Positions 36,035 through 43,480 of a stretch of DNA of 64,000 bases are shown here, one piece after another. The stretch is from Solirubrobacterales bacterium (GTDB lineage: Bacteria > Actinomycetota > Thermoleophilia > Solirubrobacterales > 70-9): NCBI GenBank assembly GCA_020438395.1, contig JAGQUR010000037.1:1-64000 (forward strand), written 5' to 3'. The stretch's first letter is position 1. Every line of letters starts with the position of its first letter. The notes beneath the pieces were generated by a model. The model worked only from the letters and a program-made list of their open reading frames with translations. It did no database searches and was not told where the DNA came from. Position numbers and translations under genes: made by a program.

Positions 36035-36361
36035 GTGAGGCGAAGCTCTAAAGTTGCAGCGACGGTTCTAGTTGGGTTGGCAGTTGCTTGTCCGGTCGGT
36101 TACGCGGTTGGGAGTGACAGTCCGGACGGTGTCGAGAATTCGGCAGCCCAGGCGACCGATATGGATGGCATTTACGCCGGGGTCCCGGAGAAGTTTTCAG
36201 ACGCTCAGATTCAGATGTGCGAAGAGGCGGTCAAGAGGGACAGTAACTCGGAGTGCGCTCAAATGCTTGAGATAGTCAAGTTGAAGAACGAGGGGATCGT
36301 CAAGCCAGGCCTTTATACAAAAGACGAATTTCAAGCCTACTTCGACACTCCGCTTCCATGA
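36035..36361 (+). CDS. Small secreted or anchored protein of unknown function
   Basis: 108 residues: a signal-like N-terminus (KVAATVLVGLAVACPVGYAVG), then an acidic soluble part with two Cys (QMCEEAVKRDSNSECAQ) that could form a disulfide within a helical hairpin. The start is GTG at 36035 after GGAGACCAA. The stop overlaps the region where the next gene begins, so it forms a two-gene operon with the RTX-like protein. No family recognised. Confidence 0.65.
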   Translation: MRRSSKVAATVLVGLAVACPVGYAVGSDSPDGVENSAAQATDMDGIYAGVPEKFSDAQIQMCEEAVKRDSNSECAQMLEIVKLKNEGIVKPGLYTKDEFQAYFDTPLP

Positions 36362-36372
36362 AGGAGACTGGA

Positions 36373-36936
36373 ATGACTACACGATTTGTCGCGTTCGATC
36401 AAAGAGCGCTCTCGCGCTGGATCTTGGTCGCAGTACTGGGAGTTACGTGCGCGGTGGGCTTCTACGTATCGTATGCTTATGCCGCTACGATTAACTGCTC
36501 ATCTGATCCTTGCCATGGAACGCCGAACAACGACGTAATCAACGGCACGAGTTCGGGTGAGGTGATTTTCGCGGGGTCGGGAGATGACACGGTCAACGCG
36601 GGCGGAGGTCCTGATTTCGCTTACGGCAACGAAGATGCGGACTTGATCTACGGCGGCCCCGGGGCCGATTTCGTCGAAGGTAATCCAGGTAATGACCGCA
36701 ATACCCTAGACGGTGGCCTCTACGGAAATGACGGCAACGATTCCATCTACGGTGGCGACGGTATTGATACCTTGTGGGGTAATGCTGGAGTAGACGAGCT
36801 GTACGGTCAGGCTCACAATGATGCATTACATGCCCAGGACGGGCAGGGCGATAATGTCTTCGGTGGCGGTGGATTCAACAATTGTTGGGTCGATAGAGGT
36901 CTTGACTATTGGCAGGGATGTGACGGATATCCTTAG
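36373..36936 (+). CDS. Secreted RTX-type calcium-binding repeat protein
   Basis: About 187 residues. An N-terminal membrane/signal segment (about 16-37, WILVAVLGVTCAVGFYVSY) is followed by degenerate glycine-aspartate nonapeptide repeats (GSGDDTVNAGGG, YGGPGADFVEG, YGNDGNDSIYGGDGIDTLWGN) that form a calcium-loaded beta-roll. A short Cys-containing cap follows. There is no catalytic domain. ATG at 36373 is preferred over 36358 because GAAGGAG lies 6 bp upstream of it. Its beta-roll may help folding or attachment outside the cell. Confidence 0.8.
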   Translation: MTTRFVAFDQRALSRWILVAVLGVTCAVGFYVSYAYAATINCSSDPCHGTPNNDVINGTSSGEVIFAGSGDDTVNAGGGPDFAYGNEDADLIYGGPGADFVEGNPGNDRNTLDGGLYGNDGNDSIYGGDGIDTLWGNAGVDELYGQAHNDALHAQDGQGDNVFGGGGFNNCWVDRGLDYWQGCDGYP

Positions 36937-37359
36937 AGACGTCATTCGTTAGCATTTGCGCCGGGGGCCAGTCGATGCCCCCGGCGTTTTGTGTCAGGTC
37001 GTCACCAAAGCATCTTAGGGGCGCAAACATGTTGTGAGACCAAGTCAGGTCGATATTGATGGAGGGCCTACGGTCGGCCTCGAAACGCGGTTGATTCCGG
37101 GCCTGACTCATGACTTCCACCTCTGCCAGGGCGCTCCGTTGAACGTGACTTCGGGTTGTGCGACACGAGGTCAGGCTGATATTCGCGACTACGGATGGCC
37201 GCGCAGGATCAGATCTCGTCGTGAGGAACGCTACGTGGTCCGGTTTTCATCTACGTGCTGGCTCTGACCGGTTGCCGGGTCACGACACAGGAAGAGGACC
37301 AAAGCACGTGGGCTGGTCGGCGGGTCGACTCCGGGCCGCACTTCAGGCGCAGGAGCCCA
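36937..37359. other. Non-coding segment between converging genes
   Basis: It contains the terminator at 36959-36990. The remainder holds only short open frames without ribosome sites, and I see nothing else in it. Confidence 0.55.
36959..36990 (+). terminator. Intrinsic terminator after the RTX-like gene
   Basis: A 10-bp GC stem (36959-36968 with 36977-36986) with an 8-nt loop is followed by TTTT, 22 bp after the stop codon. Confidence 0.88.
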
Positions 37360-37866
37360 TTATCTGTCGTAGCAGGTAGCGGTGACCGATCCGGTGGATG
37401 CCTCGTTTCCGAGTACGATTTCGGCTCGCCATTCTCTTCTTGCGTTTTGGGGTCCCATGGAGGTGGTTGCGACTATGTTTGATCCCCAAGTCCAGCCTGT
37501 GAGTACCCAGTCGCCGGTGTTGCAGGTTGCGGTGACGGCTCCTGATCCGGTTCGGGTGGCTGTGATTTCGTATAGTCGATTCGGGTCTACGATTCCGTCG
37601 GTGCCTGGGTCACCCTGATGTCCTGTTGTGCCGGTCGGTCCGGAAGGTCCCGTGGGGCCCTGCGCGCCTCTGGCTCCGGGGCGGGTCTTCTGATTCAGCT
37701 GCCGTTTGATGTTGTTTGCGAGCTTGGGTTTCGTGACCGCACCGTTTCGGATCTGGTTGGTGCCGATCTTGTTGATGGCGTAGGCGGAGCCCCCGAGCGA
37801 TATGAAAAGCGCCAGGAGGGCGATCGCGGTGGCCGGCGTTGGCCGGTGTCTGCGATTGCCTTTCAT
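37360..37866 (-). CDS. Secreted collagen-like protein
   Basis: 168 residues. An N-terminal signal (ATAIALLALFISLGGSAYA) is followed by a KIGTNQIRNGAVTKPKLANN segment and a short Gly-x-y stretch ([19 protein letters not shown]). A C-terminal beta domain with two Cys closes the protein. This N-terminal layout is common in Solirubrobacterales secreted proteins and helps place the host. The start ATG is preceded by GAGGAGG. It lies inside the ICE next to the relaxase gene and reads in the same direction; function unknown. Confidence 0.78.
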   Translation of the reverse strand: MKGNRRHRPTPATAIALLALFISLGGSAYAINKIGTNQIRNGAVTKPKLANNIKRQLNQKTRPGARGAQGPTGPSGPTGTTGHQGDPGTDGIVDPNRLYEITATRTGSGAVTATCNTGDWVLTGWTWGSNIVATTSMGPQNARREWRAEIVLGNEASTGSVTATCYDR

Positions 37867-37969
37867 GGGACCTCCTCTCGTCCTCTGACACCCTGCCGAT
37901 TGAGGTGTCGATGTCCTGATCCGATCCTTGCATATGAAGCTGGGTGAATCAACGTCTGAAACGCAGGCT

Positions 37970-40900
37970 TCATCCAGGCTGGCTAATGGCGGGCACGCTG
38001 GGCTCGGGTTGACAGGCTGCCTTATCGAATGACTCGGCTCGTTGCGGGCCGGCGGTTTTTGTGAGGGTTCGTTCTCTGGTTGTGGGTGTCGCGTTCTCGA
38101 GTTGGGTGATCTCTTTCTGTCGGTCGGCCAGTTTCCCGGTTAGCTTGCGCCACTCTGCCTTCTGTTTGGGATCGGTTGGTTCGTGGCCGAGTGCCGTTGT
38201 CTTGCTGGCGACCGAGTGGAGCTGTCGGTAACGCTCGACTTGATCGACGGACTTGATCCACATGGCCCTGGCCAGGGGGTCGGTTGGGGGTGTTCCTAGG
38301 GTCGCGGTTATGTATTCGGGTGGCTTGGTGCGGTCGGCTGTGACTTGGGCTTGCCGGCGGGTTTGGAGTTCGCGTTCGATCAGGGTCCGTTCGGCTTTCT
38401 GTTCTGCTCGTCGTGACGGTGAGTCGAAAGGCTTGAACTCGTCCAGGTCGGCTTGTGCATGGGCGACGCGATCGGAAGCCGCTGTCTGCCGCTGGGTGAG
38501 CTGTCGCCAGAGCGCAGCTGGGGCTTGTTCGGTCTCGGTCTCGATGTCGCGCAGCTCGCCTTTCGCGTCGGCGAGCCTACGGGTGAGCCGATCGCGGGCC
38601 GCCTTATCGGCCGCGGCTTGCTCGTCGGCGTGGTCGAGGCTGTGGAGGCGGTGGGTGAGGCTGGTGTCGCCGAGCTGGGAGAGCTCGGCTCTGAGACCTT
38701 CGTCGACGGCTGAGGTCTCGGCGGCGTCGCGGGACACGGAGGCCGTGAGATCGTCCCAGTCGGTTCGGTTGTGGGCGGGTCCTGTTTCGAGGTCGATCGG
38801 TTCTTCGCCGACCACGGCGTAGAGACACATCTCTTCTTTGGCCCTGGATAGTGCGGTGGTCGCCCATTGCCGGTATATGCCGGCTTCGGCCTGGGCGAAC
38901 ACCGCGGCCCGGGTTGTGCCCTGGGCGGTGTGGCCGGTGACCGCGTAGCCGTGCTGTAGGGAGGGCCGATCGTGACGAGTTGTGGCGTCGAGGTAGCTGG
39001 CGCCGACGGTCACCTCGTGGGTGTCGTCGATCGACCGGAGCCGCAGCTCCCTTACCTCGGCGTTGGTTTCGACTACCTGCCAGCGTTGAAGGTTCCTGAT
39101 CCCGGCCCGGTGGTCGTTGATTCGAGTGACGACGAGATCCCCGGCCGCGAAGTTGGCGTCACCTGCCTGGACCGTTTCGGTGCCGAGCCGGTTGTGGTCG
39201 GCCATCAACGCCCGGGCCAATGTATTCAGTTCGGCTACCGCCGTGTTGGTTTGTGCGAGCATCACCGCGTCGTTGCCGGTCGAAAACGACTGCCACCAGT
39301 CAGCGACGAGGGCCTGGTCTCGCTCCGTGCCGTTGTTGGCGACGATAACCCCGTTGGTGGTGCGGAGAAGGTTGAGTGCTTCGGTGCCGTGCCCGGTGGA
39401 GATCAGTTCGAGGATGTGCCGATCGACTTGCTGCTGTTGGCGGTAGGAGTGGGGCATGGTCGCGATCCCGTGGCGTTCGTAGGTGGCTCGGAACAGGCCG
39501 CCGGCACCGATTGCTTGGAGTTGGTCGTAGTCACCGATCAGTACGAGCTTGCCTTCGGCCTGCTCGACGTGCTCGTGGAGGCGAACGAGGTCGCGGGTAT
39601 CGACGGTGGCGGCTTCGTCGACGACGAGGACGGCCCCTTTCGGGAGGGCGAGGTGCCCGCGGCTTGTCGCGTTGTCGAATTCGGCGAGACGGGAGGCGAT
39701 GCTCTTGGTGGGGATGCCGGTGCTCGCGGCAAGGACGTCGGCGGCCTGCCAGCTCGCACACGCCCCCAAGACCGGATAGCCCTCGGCCCGCCAGGCCTCG
39801 TGGGCGGCGGCGAGAGCGTGGGTCTTGCCGGCCCCGGCAACCCCAGCGATCGCGGCGACCGCATCGCCGCCACCCGTCACCGCCTGAACCATCTTGCGTT
39901 GCTGGGCGATCACCGACCGAAGTTGAGGGTCTGCTTGCTCGTTTTCGGTGTGTTGGTCGAGGCCGCGGGCGGCAAGGATCGCGTCAGTTCGGCTGGGCGC
40001 GACGAGGCCTCGGCCGGCGTCTTGTCCGTCGGCGGTCGCGTCGAGGAATCCTCGTTCGAGTTCAAGGATCTCGCGGGTGGTGTGGATGGATCCCCACGGC
40101 ACGTCCCCGATCCGCACAACCGTCTCGGTGTCTAGGAAACGGTCGGCAGCCTGTTCTATTTCGGGGACGGGCGCTCCTTCGGGGGCCAGTTCACAGAGGG
40201 TCTGGATTATGTCGCGGCGCTCAAAGTGCGATGCCTGCTCGGTGACCCTGCGGGTGAGAACGGCGGGGTCGGCCGGGACAGGTGGTGTCTCCCGGCCGGG
40301 ACCGACCAGTTGCCGGATGGTCTCCGGGGTCAGTCCGACCGTCGCGGCGCGCTCGATCCAGTCGGCCTCGAGTTCACCCGCTTCGAGATCAGTGTTCTTC
40401 GCTTTGCGGGTCTCCAAGGTCGATGATTGCCATGAGGCACGGGTGCCGGTACCGGAGGCGGCCTGGGCGGCTTCGATCTCAGAACGCCTGCGGGAAAAGA
40501 TCGCCTCGGCGGGCTCCTCGATCCCTTCGATGGACGCGGTGCCTCTTAGTACCTCACCCCACCGGACGCCGAGGGTCCGGGTGAGCTGGTCGCGTAGTTC
40601 GGCCTGGTAGAGAAAGCCGGCCGTCTTGGCGTTGGCGTAGAGGCTTGGGCTGTGGAGGCAGGTCCAACGACCATCGCCTGCTTTCACCAGCTTCGACACC
40701 AAGACGTGCGTGTGGAGCTGCGGGTCCCCGGCCCGGGAGGTCCGGTGACGGTAGGCCGCCCCGATCAGGTTCGGGGCTTGAAGGAAAGTGCCGCCACCGG
40801 CACCGCGACGGGCGAGAGCCGCGTGTCTTTCAAGATGGCCGAGCGCTTGGTCGACAGCGGCCTCGTGGGCGGCGATCACCCTTGAGCGAACCTGGTCGTC

Positions 40901-41200
40901 ACCGAACGCCCAAAGAAGCGACACCGACTTCGGGGCGCTGAAAGTTAAGTCGAATCCGGGTCCGTTCATGGTCTGCTCGCGGTCTTGTAGCGGCTGACCG
41001 GTGACCGGGTTCTTCGCAGCGAGCATCGCCTGGAGTTGGTCGCTGCTCACGCTGCCTTCAAGACCCAGGGCGGCGGCTCCAGATCCTGTCCAACGTCCCT
41101 CTGCTTCCCCGCCACCGACGTAATAGTCCTCGATCCCTTCAGCTACTTTGCCGAGGTAATAGGCCTCCTGGCCTGCGGCGAGTTTCCCGATCGAAAGCAC
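37970..41200 (-). CDS. Conjugative relaxase with helicase domain, MobF (TrwC/TraA) family
   Basis: About 1,076 residues. The N-terminal LSIGKLAAGQEAYYLGK segment carries the likely nicking tyrosines. It is followed by FDLTFSAPKSVSLLWA and the metal-binding HTH in DPQLHTHVLVSK near residue 163. The second half is a superfamily I helicase: Walker A GVAGAGKTHAL near 453 and Walker B VLVVDEAATVD near 524. A basic coiled-coil C-terminus ends the protein. It nicks the origin of transfer, stays bound to the 5' end and unwinds DNA. GTG at 41200 is chosen since relatives begin M-L-S-I-G-K-L; TTG at 41206 is the alternative. A consensus SOS box lies 48 bp upstream. Confidence 0.93.
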   Translation of the reverse strand: MLSIGKLAAGQEAYYLGKVAEGIEDYYVGGGEAEGRWTGSGAAALGLEGSVSSDQLQAMLAAKNPVTGQPLQDREQTMNGPGFDLTFSAPKSVSLLWAFGDDQVRSRVIAAHEAAVDQALGHLERHAALARRGAGGGTFLQAPNLIGAAYRHRTSRAGDPQLHTHVLVSKLVKAGDGRWTCLHSPSLYANAKTAGFLYQAELRDQLTRTLGVRWGEVLRGTASIEGIEEPAEAIFSRRRSEIEAAQAASGTGTRASWQSSTLETRKAKNTDLEAGELEADWIERAATVGLTPETIRQLVGPGRETPPVPADPAVLTRRVTEQASHFERRDIIQTLCELAPEGAPVPEIEQAADRFLDTETVVRIGDVPWGSIHTTREILELERGFLDATADGQDAGRGLVAPSRTDAILAARGLDQHTENEQADPQLRSVIAQQRKMVQAVTGGGDAVAAIAGVAGAGKTHALAAAHEAWRAEGYPVLGACASWQAADVLAASTGIPTKSIASRLAEFDNATSRGHLALPKGAVLVVDEAATVDTRDLVRLHEHVEQAEGKLVLIGDYDQLQAIGAGGLFRATYERHGIATMPHSYRQQQQVDRHILELISTGHGTEALNLLRTTNGVIVANNGTERDQALVADWWQSFSTGNDAVMLAQTNTAVAELNTLARALMADHNRLGTETVQAGDANFAAGDLVVTRINDHRAGIRNLQRWQVVETNAEVRELRLRSIDDTHEVTVGASYLDATTRHDRPSLQHGYAVTGHTAQGTTRAAVFAQAEAGIYRQWATTALSRAKEEMCLYAVVGEEPIDLETGPAHNRTDWDDLTASVSRDAAETSAVDEGLRAELSQLGDTSLTHRLHSLDHADEQAAADKAARDRLTRRLADAKGELRDIETETEQAPAALWRQLTQRQTAASDRVAHAQADLDEFKPFDSPSRRAEQKAERTLIERELQTRRQAQVTADRTKPPEYITATLGTPPTDPLARAMWIKSVDQVERYRQLHSVASKTTALGHEPTDPKQKAEWRKLTGKLADRQKEITQLENATPTTRERTLTKTAGPQRAESFDKAACQPEPSVPAISQPG

Positions 41201-41247
41201 GCCCAAAAGGGGACCGGGGGAGCCGGTCTGTTACGTTTTTCATCACC

Positions 41248-41261
41248 CGAACGTATGTTCG
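41248..41261. promoter_or_regulatory. SOS box (LexA site) upstream of the relaxase gene
   Basis: CGAAC-GTAT-GTTCG is a perfect match to the Gram-positive/actinobacterial LexA palindrome CGAAC-N4-GTTCG. It lies 48-61 bp before the relaxase start. It predicts repression of the relaxase by LexA and induction by DNA damage. Confidence 0.72.
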
Positions 41262-41493
41262 GTGATACTGTGTGGGATGGGTGCGGGGCTGGTGCCGGGG
41301 AGAGCTTCAGGGGGTCGCCGAAGGATCGCTCGAAGCCGAGAATCACCCTTGTCTAGGGCTCGGTGAGGGCGGTTCGCTGGGTGCTGCTGGTTTGCCTGTG
41401 GGTCTGCGGTCGAGTGATCCTTCTCTGAATGAGGCAGGCGAAGTGGGAGGGGCTTGAGCACCCATCCCACACGAGCGCAGCGAGTTTGCGGCG

Positions 41494-41513
41494 CCGCCCG
41501 CATCGGCGGGCGG
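41494..41513. repeat. GC-rich hairpin
   Basis: CCGCCCGC-ATCG-GCGGGCGG is a perfect 8-bp stem with a 4-nt loop, just downstream of the 41531-41995 gene on the minus strand. It could be a terminator without a T run, or part of an origin region. Confidence 0.5.
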
Positions 41514-41530
41514 GCTATATCCGGCTGACG

Positions 41531-41995
41531 CTAGTCAGCCAGCGCGGGCTTGACCTTTGGTGGATTCGGCGGCTCTGCGTCTTGTCCCGCCGCGATCTTC
41601 TTGTAGAGATAGATGTTTCGCGGGTCGCCCAGCACGAGCGGGTCCCACTTGGTTCCCCACCAGTATCGAATCCGGTTGCGGTACTTCGGATCGAGCTTCC
41701 AGCCGGGCGCAGGGTCCGGTGGGGGTTCCAGGTCGCTGATCTCGTCTTCGTCGTCGATCCAGGCAAGCCCTTGGGCGGTAAGTGCGACATGCGAAGCAGC
41801 CCAAAACGTCCGGTCCGGGTCGATGCCGTGCTCGTAGGCCAGGATCTCAGCCGCCGCGATCTCGATACCGCTCCAGGCGCTTTCTGCGAAATACAGCATC
41901 TCCTTGATCTCGACCACGGAGAACTCCAGGGACTCGCCCGGCGTGCTTCGATCGTTGCCGTCGTCATCGGGCCGGTGGTCATTTTCAACGGGCAT
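41531..41995 (-). CDS. Acidic protein of unknown function
   Basis: 154 residues, no recognised family. The middle is a helical region (LEFSVVEIKEMLYFAESAWSGIEIAAAEILAYEHG). A C-terminal stretch rich in W, Y and P (WKLDPKYRNRIRYWWGTKWDP) follows. ATG at 41995 is chosen because GGAGGG lies 6 bp upstream; the longer in-frame version from 42040 lacks a site. It is divergent from the XRE regulator at 42142, with which it shares a repeat-rich intergenic region. Confidence 0.62.
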   Translation of the reverse strand: MPVENDHRPDDDGNDRSTPGESLEFSVVEIKEMLYFAESAWSGIEIAAAEILAYEHGIDPDRTFWAASHVALTAQGLAWIDDEDEISDLEPPPDPAPGWKLDPKYRNRIRYWWGTKWDPLVLGDPRNIYLYKKIAAGQDAEPPNPPKVKPALAD

Positions 41996-42063
41996 GGCTT
42001 CCCTCCGTCCATCTGCATGTGTGGCATCGAGGGAGATCATCGTGGCCGATCCACCTCGACCTA

Positions 42064-42125
42064 TTCAGCATATTCAGATACAGCCTAACAACTGTCAGCA
42101 TATCTAGGGTAGACATATAGGCTGA
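42064..42125. promoter_or_regulatory. Repeat-rich divergent operator region
   Basis: TCAGCATAT occurs twice as a direct repeat (42065 and 42095). The second copy forms a partial palindrome with ATAT-AGGCTGA ending at 42125, and a TAGGCT -10-like box lies at 42118. The region lies between the divergent unknown gene and the XRE gene, so autoregulation by the XRE protein is likely. Confidence 0.45.
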
Positions 42126-42141
42126 AACGATCCATGCTGCG

Positions 42142-42375
42142 GTGGTGCCGACAACGGGATCACCGGAGAACCTCGCGCTGGGTCGTGCCATGAGGGCCAC
42201 GCGAGAAGAGCAGGGCATAAGCCAGGAGGCGCTGGCGCTTAAGGCTGGCCTTCATCGCAACTACTACAGCAGCATCGAACGCGGCAACCACAACCCCAGT
42301 CATCTCGTGATCTTGAAGATCGCCGAGGCGCTCGACGTCAAGGCCTCAGAGCTATTGGCCCGTGCGGGCCAATAG
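42142..42375 (+). CDS. XRE-family transcriptional regulator
   Basis: 77 residues, essentially one Cro/C1 helix-turn-helix: LGRAMRATREEQGISQEALALKAGLHRNYYSSIERGNHNPSHLVILKIAEALDV, with the recognition helix around HRNYYSSIERG. Such small repressors often control conjugation genes of ICEs. It starts at GTG 42142, or GTG 42145 one codon later. The adjacent operator-like repeats support local autoregulation. It converges on ardC. Confidence 0.85.
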   Translation: MVPTTGSPENLALGRAMRATREEQGISQEALALKAGLHRNYYSSIERGNHNPSHLVILKIAEALDVKASELLARAGQ

Positions 42376-42398
42376 CTCTGGTGGGTTGCCCGTCGCCG

Positions 42399-43262
42399 TC
42401 AGTAGGCGAGGGCGAGGTTCATCGAGTAATCCACCGCGTCGGCGGCGAGGGCTGCGGCGGTGAAGATCGCCTTGTTGTCGTTCTCGAGCAGCTGAACCCA
42501 GTCGGCCAGGTAACGGGCCGTGTCCTGGGTGGTGGTAGCTTCCATGTCGAACTCGGCGGCGAGGAAGTGAGCGCCAAGCTCCGCGACGAGCTCTTCTGCC
42601 GCGTAGCGTCGGTCACCGAATCTGCCGGTCATGTTCCGGTCGAGCCGGTGGGCCGCGCCGGTCCAGTGGGTCAGTTCGTGAAACGCCGTGGCGTAGTAGT
42701 GCTCGGTGCTGGTGAACTGCTCCCTCTGAGGGAGGGTTATGTAGTCGCCTTTCTTGTTCCAGAAGGCCCGGTCGCCGCCGTGCCTGATCTCGGCTTCTGT
42801 GGTGTCCAAGAAGTCCTCGGCGGTCCGGTCGATCTCGGCCACGTCCGGTAGCTCGATCTCGGCAGGTTCGTATCCGTCGACCTGGGCGGCGTTGAAGACG
42901 GTCGGCCAACAAACCACGGTGCGAATCCTCTTGCCTTCGGGTGCGGTGTCGTCCTCGACCTCCTTGCGGGTGACGTATCGGATCACGGTTCCCTTCTCGC
43001 CTTTTCGGACCTGCGCGTCGCGGTCTCGCCACTGCCCGTAACCGGCCCACTCGTTCGTCGCGTATTCGCGCTCGGCCGCAGTAACCCAGAGTTGCAGGAC
43101 GTTGCCGCCCCGGTAGCGCTTCGAGGTGGTTGGGTTGATCGGCCTGCCGCCTTTGGTTCGGCTGACCCATCCGGGCCGCCACTCGGCGGGGTCGGCGTCG
43201 CGCATCTCGTCGAGGATGCGGTCGGTGAGGTTGGAGTATCGGTCGTGTTGTCTGCGGTCCAT
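42399..43262 (-). CDS. ardC: ArdC-family antirestriction protein
   Basis: 287 residues. The N-terminal ssDNA-binding domain (about 1-125, DRYSNLTDRILDEM through KGEKGTVIRYV) is followed by a metallopeptidase-like domain with the zinc motif HELTHW near residue 204 and the downstream Glu in AAEELVAELGAHFL. ArdC proteins protect incoming single-stranded DNA from host restriction in the recipient. ATG at 43262 has AAGGAG 8 bp upstream. A large inverted repeat lies 59 bp upstream, which could be a single-strand promoter. Confidence 0.9.
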   Translation of the reverse strand: MDRRQHDRYSNLTDRILDEMRDADPAEWRPGWVSRTKGGRPINPTTSKRYRGGNVLQLWVTAAEREYATNEWAGYGQWRDRDAQVRKGEKGTVIRYVTRKEVEDDTAPEGKRIRTVVCWPTVFNAAQVDGYEPAEIELPDVAEIDRTAEDFLDTTEAEIRHGGDRAFWNKKGDYITLPQREQFTSTEHYYATAFHELTHWTGAAHRLDRNMTGRFGDRRYAAEELVAELGAHFLAAEFDMEATTTQDTARYLADWVQLLENDNKAIFTAAALAADAVDYSMNLALAY

Positions 43263-43320
43263 CGTGGTCTCCTTGTCTCGGCACCTGGGGTGCTGTCTCT
43301 CGGAACCGGGGCGATGGCCT

Positions 43321-43410
43321 GTGGCTTGTTCCTCGGTTCCGACTCGGAGGCCACCCGCCGATCTCTGATCGGCCAAAATGGCCGGAGGTTGGAACCGAGG
43401 AACAAGCCAC
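43321..43410. repeat. 20-bp perfect inverted repeat with nested hairpins upstream of ardC
   Basis: 43321-43340 is the exact reverse complement of 43391-43410. The 50-nt interior holds another perfect 7-bp hairpin (43357-43373, TCT loop) and a GGCC-AAAAT-GGCC alternative (43371-43383). The whole 90 nt would fold into a strong structure when single-stranded. It lies between parB and ardC and upstream of the ardC ribosome site. Confidence 0.85.
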
Positions 43411-43427
43411 CTCACCCGCCCCTTCGG

Positions 43428-43462
43428 GAAGCCCCCGCCCCGGAGTCGAACCGGGAAGGACC
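43428..43462. repeat. T-arm-like repeat, copy A
   Basis: On the minus strand this reads like a tRNA T arm (CCCGG-TTCGACT-CCGGG). It resembles copy B at 45133-45168, with about three-quarters of bases identical by eye. The two copies flank the parB gene. No full cloverleaf is present. Confidence 0.5.
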
Positions 43463-43480
43463 ATCCGGGGGCCGCAGCAT

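Larger units (their letters stand above)
41207..41530. other. Relaxase upstream region, candidate origin-of-transfer region
   Basis: It has no supported gene. It holds the LexA-type box (41248-41261) within a wider imperfect inverted repeat (41242-41266), and a GC-rich hairpin at 41494-41513 (8-bp stem, ATCG loop). Origins of transfer often lie beside the relaxase gene, so this is a reasonable place to look; no nick-site consensus was identified. Confidence 0.4.

Noticed and set aside
37034-37359. Short frames between the RTX-like gene and the collagen-like gene
   Set aside because: No ribosome sites, no domains, and poor coding character.
38972-40245. Plus-strand frames of 387 and 289 codons within the relaxase
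   Set aside because: Antisense shadows; the minus frame carries relaxase and helicase motifs throughout.
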